From: Siderastrea siderea
Lineage: Eukaryota; Cnidaria; Anthozoa; Scleractinia; Rhizangiidae
Direction of reading: 5' to 3'
NCBI GenBank assembly: GCA_964030785.1
Contig: OZ034969.1
Span: forward strand, 48,247,701-48,311,700
Length of the DNA stretch: 64,000 nucleotides
The position numbers and the translations under genes were made by a program. The notes under the pieces were generated by a model that saw nothing but the letters and a program-made list of their open reading frames with translations, was not told the origin of the DNA and did not search any database. Position 1 is the first letter of the stretch, and the number at the start of each line of letters is the position of its first letter. Below, one piece after another: positions 1 to 14,000 of the stretch.

Positions 1-2388
1 TGTTATGTTGATTGAGCGTGAGATCAGGTTACTGTTTAGTGTAAACAAGTGGTGTTTTGTCACGTACAAACAAGTGATGAGACAAAGTTCAATGGCGAGT
101 CACGAGACTTTCACGAGACTGTCAAAAGTTCGTTTGCGGCGCTTTTTATTGGCTTTCGTGGCAGCTAGAGTTGTGTAACAAAGGGAGAAACTTAAAAGGA
201 AGCGGGTAATGAGTAAATTTATGCGTTTTTTTTTTAATCTGGAAAATGATAACCGATTTTTTTTGTCTGTAAAACTGTGAAACGAATCTTGCGTGGAGCT
301 ATTGCGTTTTTGTCTTCGTATTGGCGGTGATAATTGTTTTGATTTGATTTGATTGTCGTGCTGATCTTTCCGCTCAAACTTTGTACAAACCAATCCCGCT
401 ACCGCCACGCAGCCTAACCAGAAACCCATTTCTCTGGGAAGTCGTCTCTAACTTTGCGCTTAGCTAGTCGCACGTAAGAGCAACGTTTATGCCACCCATA
501 CAATCTTTTTCCTTGCCGACCTTGTGCAGTTGACGGACCTAGTGATCGAGTGGCATGGGCATTAATTTTAAAACCTACCAAATGGTGCGAACAATAATTC
601 GTTTTAGTTCGAAATTCACGATTCTGCCCTTTTTATACCTTTAAACTACTTGCCATCTATTTACCATCATTTACTATGAGACATCCCTGCACAGAAGTCA
701 CGTTATTTCTCACACTCTAAAGTTGAACCATATAACTCCAAACGTAAGTTATGCGCATGCGTACAAAGGATTTGTTCCAATTCTAATCTACCAAAACAAA
801 CGAAGCTGACAAATATTTCCTAGACCGAACATCATAAATATCAGATAACCCACGAATTATTTACTAGAACTCCCTTCCACTCACGTTTAAACCAGGTTTA
901 TGCTGATGATTCGTTTTCTAAGGAAGTCTACCACAAGGAAGCCAGCCATTTCTCTTTGATATATAAATATCCAACGTCAAACAAATGAAATCCGGACACT
1001 TTCGTCGTGTCGCTTTAGTAGCGGAATTTTCCGTGCGTTCTCATCTGCATTTTTGTTCCGGCCCCGACAACTAGCCTTTCGGTAAAATTCGACATTCATC
1101 GGGAATGCCGACCATGGTCCACCCAAAAACCAACCAACCAAAGAACCAACCTTCCCACAAACTTGAGGCTGCATGCCGACTATGAGGCTATTTTGTAGAC
1201 AAAATAGCTCAAAAATTATGAGCATCGTTTCTGTGTTGTTTTCATTGCTATTTATTATTTTAGGTCTTCTTGGGATGGATACTTCCATCCCAATAAAACG
1301 TCCACAAAATCAGTTCATGCGCTAGTCTTATCCTGCGCTTAGGTTGCTTGTGATGCAAATGAGATAAAAAGCACGAGGACTAACGATATAAATTCTAGCC
1401 TTGACATGGTATAACTGTCGTGTCTACCTACTTCAATATATTGCAAAACGTTTTCTGATACTTTGTTTGGTATATATTTTCACTAAAACCAGTTTTTCAA
1501 GCAATTTACGAAGTAAAAAACAAGGTTAGCATGCTTTAAGGTCGCAAAGAAGAGCACCACGCGTGTGATTAGAAGCGTAGAGAACTGGACAATACTCTGT
1601 GTCTGACAATTCAAGGATCCATTTCCACGTGTTCTTGCAGTTTAACCACACCAAGATTTGGAACGAAAATTTAAAACTTCTGGCACAAAGGAGCAGCTTA
1701 TCTGTTGGTTTTTACGATACCTAGAGCCCGGAGATATTCTACTTTACTGTTCCTTATTTCTCCGGCGGGACTTAATTTTCTCGACTTTCGCCACTGCAAC
1801 AAAATAGGAAATCTAAGACCCGCGAAAAAAAGTTGTCACGGAAATTAGCGACGCAAAATTTCATACCCTGCTATAAAAGCGTAGTACCTCTACACGAACA
1901 AGTCTTTAGGGGTTACAAAAATGCCTTGGTACATTTATGATTATATGATACTCACCACTATGACAGAGAAATGTCATCTTACCCTCGAAGTATGACTTTT
2001 TTTCGAAAACAAACATGCATGTTAAACTGTTTTAAGTCTTGTCTTGTTGGGATTCTGTTCTTTAAAGAAAAGTTTCGCGATTTTAGATTCCGCTGTCTCT
2101 AGATTTCAACTTTTTGCTTGTGTTTTTTTTCTCTAGCTTTTCTTAGAATATTGTAATCGTTGTAATCTAAAACCCCTATTGTGCTTCTTTATACATATTT
2201 TGAAAATTCAAATTGTAACGACGATTTGTAACTGAACATGACATGAGCATGTCGAAACGTCTTGCAAACTTGAAAATGTTTTTTTTTTTGTTTTTTTTTT
2301 TACTGTTCTTTTTAACTCGATTCTTTTACCAAATCGCGAAATTTAACTCTTAACTCTCACAGAGTTTGCCTCTCCAATTTTCGCCAGT
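1..2388. other. Region with no gene identified, downstream of the paracaspase
   Basis: I see no exon with coding character and good splice sites here on either strand. If exon 14 of the paracaspase is spliced rather than terminal, its last exon would lie here on the minus strand, but I could not identify one. Poly-T stretches lie at about 2280-2302, and the AT-rich sequence at 2130-2260 may be an old retroelement tail. Confidence 0.4.
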
Positions 2389-2580
2389 TTAACTTTCTGG
2401 GAAAACAAGTAAGAATAAGGCACTGTATTTTAGAGCTCCCAGAAGGTAAACAGTTGAAAAAACAGTCAGGCCACGTACCAATAACTTCTGTAATCTTGAC
2501 AACTGTACAACTTGCTGTAACTTTCCTCCATTGGCAAGAAGAATGGCACCAGAAAGGAGACGGACCTTGGCCTTGACAGG
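2389..2580 (-). CDS. Paracaspase exon 14: C-terminal Ig-like domain, second half (end uncertain)
   Basis: In phase 0 it reads PVKAKVRLLSG, then LQQVVQLSRLQKLL; LSRLQKL matches LSSLQKL of MALT1 Ig3. From there it either runs to the TAA at 2389-2391 through a hydrophobic tail or uses the donor at 2478/2477 (gtacgt) to reach an exon I could not find. Residues after LQKLL are therefore doubtful. Confidence 0.65.
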   Translation of the reverse strand, partial: PVKAKVRLLSGAILLANGGKLQQVVQLSRLQKLLVRGLTVFSTVYLLGALKYSALFLLVFPES

Positions 2581-5500
2581 CTAAAATCAAACCAAACACA
2601 GGCAAAACACATACAAATGAGAGAACACAAAAGACGCCCTGAAGATAAGTGACACTTTGGCAATAGCCATAAATGTAACAGCTAATAAGCTTCTAGCTTA
2701 TCAAACACTTGCAAGGAAATTTTGGTACATTTTCCTTTTCATGAAAAATTGCTATGTGTACCTTTGTAACTTAAACAACACATTACTGATTAGTGAGCCT
2801 CATGGTCTCCAAGGCGAGTTCCCATTATTGTACTCCTCTTCAATATTGGTGTATTGGTACCTATAACCCTGGGGTCGGTTGTTCAAGACCGGAATAAGCT
2901 ACCTCAGGATTACGTGTTTATTATTAGCCTGAGAAAACAGCCGACGTTTCGCGAGGTTGCCACTTGGGGTGTCAGGGGTCGGGGTCGGGGTCCATTGTTC
3001 TTTTGTTTCGTTTTCGGTTTTATGTTTTGGTTAGGGCAAGACAACAGAAAACGAAACAAAAGAACAATGGACCCCGACCCCGACCCTGACCCCGCGTTTT
3101 ACTGACACCCTGCCACTTGAGCCCTCGCAAAACGACGTCTGAGTAACGAGCGCAGAAATTTCATACTGATGACGTTCACTATCCAGATCTTGGTAGTGTT
3201 TCTAATTGGTTGAAAGAAAATTCCAATTAATCAGAAGCACTACCAAGATCTGGGTAGAAACACGTCATCAGTATGGAATTTCTGCGTTCGTTACTCAGAC
3301 GTCGTTTTGCGAGGGCTCAAGTGGCGACCTCGCGAAACGTCGGCTGTTTTCTCAGGCTAGTTTATTATCACATTACAAATTAAGACCAAAGCGGAAATGA
3401 ATTGAAACACGAATAAAACGAAAGTTAGAAATTACCGCTGGAATGTCCACGTTCATAATCACGAGAACGAACAGCAGTAGGAAAACTACCAGCCACCACA
3501 ACTTGCGTTGTTTGATGGAACAAGCTGCCGTGAGGACTTAGTTCTGATGCTCAATTTAACTGCCTCTGACTCCAATAATATTTTGTTGTTAACCTACAAG
3601 TTGTAAAACTTAAACGTCTTACAGTGCAAATGTACGAATCGAGGACATCCACAGAATTTTGAAGCACATTTTTATGGGTATCGAAGGTTCTCAACACATC
3701 GCGGGCTTCAGTATATGAACTGGTCGAGGAGAATTATAGGCATTTCATCCTTCGGATCTCAACTTTTGTTAGGGCAATTTAAGAAAAACTCAAACTTTTT
3801 AGTCTGTGTCCGCCCCCGGTTCGTGTGGTCGCACGGTAAAAAATCCAAGAAATTCTTCAGTCAAAGTTATCTCTTAATTTGAAGTGTCCTAACAGTTTTG
3901 TGCGAGATTATAAGCGTTGAGTTTATCTGAATGTTGTCATAACAGCTCGTTGTCTTACACTGTTGTCTGTGTGACCTCGGTTCATGTAGTCGCACGGTAG
4001 AAAGTCCAAGAATTCGCTGTTTAAAGTTATTTCTCAATTTAAAGTGACTTGACAACAGGTTTGGACGATTATTATCGGTAAATTAACCCGTATGTTGTCT
4101 TTATATCTCGCTGTTAGGTTTTTATGGTAATTAGTGATAAACGTAAATAACTCAACAGGCCATATGCAGGATTACGTCACTCGCCCAAAATTCACCACCA
4201 AGCCTCGTTTGCACTAAATTATTCTCATCCTCTGCCAAATTGCACGTGGATGTTCTTTTTATTTTTGCTGCTTTGGGATTTTGTTCGTGGTAAAATATAC
4301 AAATTTCTACTCTGAAAGCGAGGCTTGGTGGTGAAATTATCTAATCTGACATAAACACGCATAAGGGCTATTAAAAATACAGTTGTACAGAGAGAACAAA
4401 ATGAGTGGCCACGAACTTACATGAGGTGCTATCAACTCCATGACAACTTCGCTCAGCGGGACCGGGGTTGTGTTAAGTGCCATTATCTTGATGTCCATGA
4501 CATTGGAAAACATAGGCTGGCACTCAAATGAGATGACTATTCCATTCTTATTTATAGGTTGAATTCGTTCTGGCAGATCTGGAAAATGACAGAAAGCTAG
4601 TTCATTGTGTGCTTCCAGCATGCCTACGATAACTTACGGCAGTTTAGTGATTTTCCCAGGCAATCCTGAATGTATAGCACGTATTTGGTGACACATCGTG
4701 AATACAGAGAACAGAAAGGAAAATGACATAAGAATATGTAATGCACTGGGAAATGGGATTTGAGGCACCGGGACTGGTATTTTGCCAATGAAAAACTGCC
4801 GCTGGGAACAGGATTTTGACAAAATTAGAATTGGGAAATGGGATTTGTACAATAACTGGGCGAATTCTCGCGCACTGATTGGCTAATTTTTGTTGTCAAT
4901 AAGAGTACAGACCGATGAAACACGTAAAGCTGACACAATCAGCAGAAGTGTTGTCAAACTTTTCAGCGCTGCACTTTGGAGAGGCGACAATTGTACCACA
5001 AATCTAGTAGTCTTCAATGAGGAAATCACGTAAAATTTATGGGTGAAAACTGAAGAAACCATTGCAACCTTAGGGCGAAAGGATGAGGATGTTTCTTGAG
5101 GATTCACAACTGAAAATCAGCGGTGAGCGGGAATTTGTGCTGTCGATGAAATTAAGGTGAATCGTGTTTTTAGCGGATTATTTTGTGAACAGTTTTCACT
5201 GGAATAAAGGTTTGTTGAGCAATTCGAATTTTTTCCTTGTATTTTTTGGCCTAATCTTACTAAGGTTTTAATTTACGAGTCCGTGATTCTCCGAATGACA
5301 GCGATGAAATTCAGATTCTGCGGCAGTCGCATCTTCAACTGACTCTTGCATTTGTTTCCTTCGTTTGAAAACCAGTTTTGGCTTTTTGTTATTATAAAAA
5401 ACAATGGATCTACAACACTTTGACAATGTTATGACGAAATGTTTCATCAATAAGAGGACAGACGCCTAAAAAGCTGACGTCAATTTGTTAGTTTGAAAAA

Positions 5501-8029
5501 CGTTTGGGCTGGGAATTGGGATCTGTAACCCCTCCCCTCCTACTTCCAGTATCCTCTGTTAAGTACACTTACAGTGCGCCCGAGTCCAAAGCTTTACCCT
5601 TTCTACATACTCCGCCGGCCGAGCATCGTCTTGTATGGGATCTGATAATCTGCAGTCTGCAACGGCATCAGACTCATGGCAAGGCCGCTGGATAAGATTC
5701 CTGTTGCTTGCCATGTGGACATCTGTTCAAAATAACAATTAACCTTTTAAGCTTCAGTAGTGACGAGCATCTAATTACTCCTTACAATAGCACTACTGAT
5801 CAAACATACAGGTCACGAGAATATAGGAAATGATCACCAAAGATGTCATGATATTTAAACAAATTCTCCCTACTAGTATCATAACAAATATATTGACAAC
5901 AGTGAGGAGATAATCTTATCCTAGCGGTACGTAAGACGCGTGACACAACGAACCTAGTAAATATGACTCCGCTCGCCACGAGTCTCCCAGTAACTCAGTG
6001 GTTAGAGCGCCATACCGGTGTACGGGAAGTCATGGGTTCGATTCACGTCAGGTACTCAGATGTTTTCTTTGTCCCACGCTAGTGACAAATTGAATGTTCC
6101 ACTTTCTTATATCTATCCAAGCTTACAATTAACCATCTTTCTTTATTACTTGAAATGTTGTTGTAAAATTTAACTTTTATTATGATGTGTCACTTTTTAA
6201 AATTAGTCCTTCTGAGTTGAGCCAGGTACAAAATTAAACTAAAGGCCCAAAATTGAAAGGCAGAAATTTTCCTAAGCTCCGATTTTTTTAACCCAACAAT
6301 GACAAGCATCTAATTTCTCCTTACAGTATTACAACTTGATCAAACATACAAGTCATGAGAATAAAGGAAACGATCACCAATGATGAATGTCTTGATTTTT
6401 GGTCAAATTCTCCCAACTAGCAACATAAGAAATATATGGAGAATAGTGAGGAGAATATGGATGTTAATACTGGGGCTTAAAGGGTTAAATTCTTTCCAGA
6501 CCCATTCATCTGAATATCCTTGAACATACCCCGCGCTACATCCATCAGGATATGCTCTATGCGTTCATCTCTTTGAACGTGCCGTAGAAGATGCAGGGCG
6601 TAAAGCCCATTTCTTTGTCCCGGTGCCTCGTACGCCTCCTGCTGAGAGCAGCTATGGACAATAAAGCACAAAAACTCAGAGGTTCGTTAGCCTGAGAGAA
6701 CAGTCGACGTTTCATGAGGTCGCCACTTGAGCCCTCGCAAAACGACGGCTGAGTAACGGGCGCAGAAATTCCACACTGATGACGTGTCTCTACCCAGTTC
6801 TGATTGGCTGGAATTTTCTTTCAACCAGTCAGAAGCAATACCAAGATCTGGGTAGTGGCACGTCATCAGTATGGAATTTCTGCGCTCGTTACTCAGACGT
6901 CGTTTTGCGAGGGCTCAAGTGGCGACCCCGCGAAACGTCGGCTGTATTTTTCAGGCTAAGGTTCGTGGGCCCTGACTTGATTCATTAATATGACGTACAG
7001 TTGTATGTGACTAACGTATGCTTATCTGTCATACAATAAAGAACATTAATCCATTGACTCCTAAGACCCAACCGAAAATTTACATTTTGATGCCACATTC
7101 GTCATTTTTGGCTGCTATCCAGGGAGTTTGCAGTGGATTGTCAAAAATCTCATTTGCAACATGAAGGCTGAAGGTCCCTACCATTTTCAGGCGAAAATGT
7201 ACGACTTCCTTTTAGGTTCAAAATTCTGAAAAACTTTTGTTGTTGTTTTCCCCCTCTGCTGCCTTCTTTCTTTCTCTTTCTATTCTTCTCTAGTTTTGTT
7301 TACTTTTTAGCAGGCCTGTCTTCGAGATGGAGAAGTTTCACCAATACATTGAGGAAAGACAAAAGTTTTCACAGGAAGTGACAGTGCAAAGCTTCCTAGG
7401 TTTCTTGGCGTAATTTCAGCCAGATTTACCTGATAGTTATCATTTAAGCATGTTCTGAAGTTTTTACCCCACTGCATCAGTTGAGTAATAAATTCCAATT
7501 AAAAGTGATGACGTCAGGAATGGTACACAGCCCCTTATGGACAATTTTGGTAAGTGGAAGACTCAATTAAAGTTAGATAAGTTCCTAACCTCTACAGCCA
7601 AACCTCCTCGAAACATTCATTGACTGTAAAACAGATTATATCCAAAGGTAGTTTTCAAACATTTCATCAAAATTGCTTGTGCGTTGTTGTCACTATCAGT
7701 TGCAATATAATTTTTAAACACCCATTTAGCCCTTATTATTCGTAAAACTACTTCACTATAATATTAATTTACATCAACTGCAATGCAATTCATCTTTACC
7801 AAGTAAACACACAGATATATACACAGATAAAGATGCCATTTAAACCCATAGTTTTCTCGGGTGAGTTCACCACAACCACTCAAGTGGAAGGAGGTCCCTC
7901 TATTCAATAAACAAACATGGAGGACAGTTTCTAAAGAAACTGTGGTGCTACGTCGGTGAGGAAGTGAAACACAAAACTTTGGATTTATCAACTGAGTTGA
8001 TAAGGTAAACTGGCCACTGTAAAGAGATT

Positions 8030-8061
<32 letters not shown>

Positions 8062-11000
8062 TTGTATTCGCTTTGGATTCGCTGCCACGAAGGGTAACGC
8101 TCCCAACGTCAGCTTTCAATCTCTTTACGGTGGCCAATTTACCTTGTCAACTCGGTTGATAAATCCAAAGTGTTGTGTTCGTCTATTTGATACACTCCAC
8201 CAAAGAGGCTGTGCACCTGTATCTGAAATTTCTGGCGCATCATAACATAAATCACCCTTTTACTAATGAAATCAATTTAAGCAGATGTAATGCAATTCAG
8301 CTTTACTGATTAAATACACAGATATGTACCGAAATACAGATACCACTAGACCCAAAGTTTTCTCGGGTGAATTCACACAACCATCCAAGCGTGAGGAGGT
8401 TCCTTCATTCGATATCCTCCCACCAACATGGCTTTGTTCCTTGTTGTTTACCATTTACAGCGGGAAACCAGTTGGTCTACGGTCTGTGCCGCAAATGGTA
8501 AGCAAAACCACCCCAATGGGAAAGTCTGTTTGAGATTAGCATGCACCATTTGTGCAATTCACTCTAATTACCAGAAAGTCTGGAACTAGTTTGACTATTG
8601 GCACAGGACCTGGAACTGGTAAATAGAGTAACTGGAACAATTTTCTGTTTGGATATTCTAAAGACGTTCCGTATAGTTTGGAAACTTTCCAATCGGGCAA
8701 ACCAAAATGGCCTTACCATTTACAGTCCAATCGAAATCATTTCCGGATTCTCTTTTGCAAAAAGCAAACACTCCCTGTCACTTAAATTTTCTGGAGAAAC
8801 CTATCATAAATCACCCACACCTCCGAATAGAGACGTCAGTTCGAATCCCACTTCTAACACCAAGTCTAGAAGGCAATACTAGTAACAGATATTCCTTTAT
8901 TCACGGCTTGTACATCCAACATGGCCGACTACAACAACGTGTGTCTTACGTACAATACTAAGCATGACCGCTGACCAACACTACCACTAGAACAACAGCT
9001 GATCGAAATACAAAAACTTACCACGAGTATGCAAAAATGTTGTTTCCTTTTGGTCCTCTCTTACAATTCTGCACAGATCCACATTTATTTGGCAACCTGT
9101 TCACAGCAACATTAATATTGGTACAGAAATGTTATCGAACATAACTTGTAAAAGGATGAAAACCTGACATCGACCACCATGTGTACGTGTGTATGTGTAG
9201 TGTTTCTAGCAGATTTTTTAATTCACCTTTTTAAGGGGGGACACCCTTAACCACAGATCTGGCATTGTTGCTAAGGGATTTCGTATGAATGGTATCTTGT
9301 CATACACTGTTTTGCAGTGTGTTGTGCCGCTTCATGTAGATTGGTGAAATGTATGAGGATGACGATCTGAATAATCCCTACAACTTGGACGAAGAGAGCT
9401 AAGGTTCCGATTTTTTTTTTCACGAATCAGAGATAAACCAGCCTTCTTTATTTATTATTATTTATCCATTTCCATCCTGGTCTTCCGTGGCCAGGATGGC
9501 CAGGACTGCACTAGTATATGGTCTTTGAACAAAACTGGGCCATTATTTCTAGGTTTTCATTAATGCGAAATCAATGTGACTGACTTTTCAAAGTTTAACT
9601 TGAAAAAGTCTGACAAAGTTCCTTTAATTGAGTTTTGCCCTACCTTATACGACATGAGTCGATGATGAGCAAGTTCAATGCTGTGTCACATTCTTGCATG
9701 GTTTCCAGTATCTCCTGAGCACGCAGACTGTCTTGCCGGTTGTATTTCAGGTTCGCATCAACTGGGAGGAGGAAGTTTTCACCACCATCCTCATATGCAT
9801 GGCCCGCATAGTAGAGGACACCATATACACCCTTCCCTAAATGTTGAGAGTTCATTCATGTTAATGCTTTATTTACTTCAGAGTATAGCCTGAATTTATT
9901 GAAGATCTCTTTCTCTTCAATTCTTTCGCTGGGCACCATATTGGCACATTTCCCTTGGTTTTGCCTCAGTCAAACACCGTGGGCCGGTTATTTAAACAAA
10001 GCTTAGACAAGGTTTAACAAAACCACGGTCTAAATCGATTCCAATCTGGCTTACCCAAATATGTAACTCTTCTTTACCATAATAAATGTCAAGCAGGCAC
10101 GTAGCACAGACTACTACAACATCTATTTCTTATCTGAATAACCACTTGTAAATAGATGTAGAGGTTTATTTGTTACCTCAAATCACGGTCTAAGTTAGAC
10201 TTCGTTTTAAATAATCAGCCCTGTATTTTTTGAACTCTCGGTTTTTTGAAACTCTTGGTTTTTTGAAACTCTCGATATTTCGAACCAATTCTTGCCTCCC
10301 ATGGAAGAAATTTATAAGAAATTTACCTTCGGTTTCTCGAACCTGCACGAAAGTACTACTCAGTAGCTTTCATTTGAATGGTCACACATCAGGATTTTAT
10401 TCACAGACTCAAAAGTTAGAACCACCCTGTACAGCATAATAAACAGCACCACAGGAAAGTACTGCTCAGTAGCTTTCATTTGAATGGTCACACTTTAGGA
10501 TTCTATTCACAGACTCACAAGTTAGAACCGCCTTGTACAGCATATTAAACAGCACCACAGGAAAGTACTGCTCAGTAGCTTTCATTTGAATGGTCACACT
10601 TTAGGATTTCATCCACAGACTCAAAAGTTAGAACCACCTTGTACAGCATATTAAACAGCACCACAGGAAAGTACTGCTCAGTAGCTTTCATTTGAATGGT
10701 CACACTTTAGGATTCTATTCACAGACTCACAAGTTAGAACCACCTTGTACAGCATATTAAACAGCACCACAGGAAAGTACTGCTCAGTGGCTTTCATTTG
10801 AATGGTCACACATCAGGATTTTATTCACAGACTCAAAAGTTAGATCCACCTTCTGTTACACAGAAAACAGTACCTGAGAAAGTACTACTCAATGCTTTTC
10901 ATTTGAATGGTCACTATTTAGGCCTGGCTTTCCTGTGGTGCTGTTTATCATGTGTACAAAGTGGGTCTAACTTTTTAGTCGAGTAAAATCCTTAAGTGTG

Positions 11001-14000
11001 CAGACCATACAAATGAAAGCTAAAGAACTGTACAAGAGCGCCATAGTATTTCTGTTTGCTTTCCTGGTTGTCAAAAACCAATACCTTGTAAATAAAGCTA
11101 GCCTGAGAAAACAGCCAATGTTTCACGAGGTCACCACTTGAGCCCTCGCAAAACGACGTCTGAGTAACGACCGTAGAAATTCCATACTGATGACGTTCAC
11201 TACCCAGATCTTGGTAGCGCTTCTGATTTGTAGGTCTCCAAATTGAGTACATGGATGGTGAAAGAAAAGGTGAAGACACTTATCTCAAGTCACAATATTG
11301 AAGTTTTTCGTAAATACTTCATCAAACACTAAGGTTCAATTCTTTTCCGCAACAAATAATCACTAACAGTACAGAAAATATTTTTTATATATTTATCTAC
11401 CTTGTACTTTGTAAAATTATCCGTTATTTATTATTATTTATTATTTCTAGAGCCCTATTTACAAAAATAGATCAATAGTAATTCAGCCTACTGGCTGTTA
11501 AGGATGCTTTAATAAACTTTCTATCTACTTCTGTTTCTCTATCTATGTAACAGGATAGTAAATGATCTTACCTAACATCCTACAGAATGCCAGCATAGCG
11601 ACCCTCATCTCACTTAAGGTTAAGTTCACTAATGACACAACCTTCAAAGAACAAAATAAAATTATCGCATAGAAGTAAAACCGAGACTGACACGGAAAAA
11701 TCCATATTTTATTGGGCCTGAAAATTAGTGCATTCGATACCTGGTTAGTTTCACTCACCGATTTAAAAAAAAAATTGAACACAAGATGACAATTTTGATG
11801 ACTGCAAGATCAATAATGTTAAAGGTGCCAAGAATAAATTTCAACTTGCACGCGACTCAAATGGACGAGATGGGAAATGGGATAAAAGTTTCCCCTTTAC
11901 ATATACAGAGGATACTACACAGAGGCGCGAAGATGTGAATTTTATTTTTGAGTGGTAAAAACAATTTTTTAGGAACAAGCGCAGCAAATGAGTAAAATAT
12001 TGTTTTTCACCACGAGAAAATAAACTTCATATCTTTAAGCCACTGTGTAATTTTCTTTTTATTATATAGACAAGAGTACTTTTGCACAAACAATGGTGTA
12101 AGAGCAGGAAATGACGTCATCAATATCCTCACTAGTAAGGATATGGAAAATACACCACTTGAGTCCCAGATGTAGTTTCATATGAACTTTACAAGTAGTC
12201 TATTTTCCACTAAAACACTCCGTGTCTATATAATAATACTACTTATATCATTTAATTTAGGGCAAGTTTAACCCTTTAAGCCCCAATAGTGATTAGCATC
12301 AATTTTCTCGTCATCGTTTCTGTGTAAGACATACAGGTCACGAGAATTTAGGAAATGATCACAGGAGATGAATTATTGTCTTGATGGTTAAACAAGTTCT
12401 CCCAATTAGTAGTCAATTAAATGTATGGAGACCAACAAGGAGAATTTGTATAATGACGCTGGGGCTTAAAGGGTTCAATTTTCTGAGGACACAACAGGTG
12501 ACTGCAAGCTAAAACCCATCACAACAACAACAACACTTTTAGTATGTATAAATAACATAAAAGGAAATGTCAGCCGAAAGGTTATCCTTGTCTAGGACGT
12601 TCCGTAAAAAAAGGATACCTTGACAGGATAAAAATACAAAATACTATAACTCTTACTGTGTACAATAAACAATTACAATATAAAAAAAAATATTTTAAAA
12701 ACACTAAAAATTTCATTCATTCATTCACAGTTTAAAAATCTTTGGTCACCTTGTGGTCAACAAATTGCCATCATGTCACAGGACAGTGAGACTAACCAAG
12801 CACTAAACAAGCTGATTTTCAAGCCATTTCCCAGGCTATTTGGGGAAAACAGTAGGTCTTACCTTGAAATGGAGCTTGCAAAGAGCTTTTGCCACATCAA
12901 AAGCATCTTTTTCAGGATAGAACAGCCCCTGTAGCTCTTTCTTCTCGTACTGCTGATTTCCAATAACCAGAGCGACCTTGTCTGACACCACTGTAGATAT
13001 AAAACCAAGAAAAAATTTAAATGTTAGTAACGTATTAATTAATTTAATTATTAATTGAAACATCACAAGACCAATACAGCAGCAGACCACCGTGGAACAG
13101 CTACAACAGAGAGATTAAGCATCACATTTAAGGCAAACGCGAACAGCAAAAATACCACGTGATCAGGAGTTTCCTGCCATTTTTCGTGTTTGCCCTCTCG
13201 TGCTATCAACGTGAAGAGGCCTTTTCTCACATTTGCCAACAATGCGAGTGTTTATTTGAAGTTTTTGTTCTGCTACAACTATTAGCCTGTGTTTAAGCCC
13301 AGTGATGTTTTCTTTATTTTTCTAAACAAACTGACCGGTTAACTATCACTGCTTACACAAATACAAAAAGAAAGAAAAAAGTACAAGAATGCAAGCTGAT
13401 GTTTGGCTGTCACCTTCACAAAGGTTATCAACTGTTTTATGTAAAAGGCTCTCAAATTATGCAGTATGTGAAAACATCCCAAAGAAACCACACTAAACCG
13501 TTCTATTGATAGAGACTCTCACTGGTACATGTGCACGTGAAGATTCAAGGAAGCCATCTTGACAACATTTCACCCTGACAACAACAGCAAGGAGGGTGGA
13601 ATCAACCATCAAGGGAACACCTTCTCATCAGAAGAATGGGGATCAACAAACACACCAGCCACAGTCGACAATCAAGAAAAAAATGCTGCAGAGTTACCAC
13701 TCCACCCAATCGCCTGATGAAGATAAGCAATAAGCCATCGAAATGTCAGGATCTGCATCTAAAGTAACTTGGGAGATAAATGATTATACAACATATTAAA
13801 AGCTTAATAATGTGCAAAATGACCTTGGATCTAATGAGTGTAAAATAACATTTAATAAGGAATAAACGTTAACTCACCTGGGCGTGACGGAGTGTCAGGG
13901 ATGGTCCAAGGCTGTCTGTTTGCTGGTTGTACAGGTAATGTTCCATTTGTTTCACCTTGAGGTGAGGCTGTGAACAGACATATGCATTTAGAGGTGAATT

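Noticed and set aside
2357..2605. Other reading frames across paracaspase exon 14
   Set aside because: Exon 13 ends in phase 0, which selects the frame with LSRLQKL; the others give no family match.
2389..4578. Exons 13-14 as a gamma-adaptin/GGA ear domain from a separate gene
   Set aside because: The pattern KNG...ISF and NTTP superficially resembles an adaptin ear, but FSNVM, LPER and LSRLQKL match MALT1 Ig3, and the exons continue the paracaspase frame.
6477..6530. Extension of paracaspase exon 11 into a MFKDIQMNG tail
   Set aside because: It runs into a MITE end; the gtatgt donor at 6529 gives the right phase for exon 12 and the better family match.
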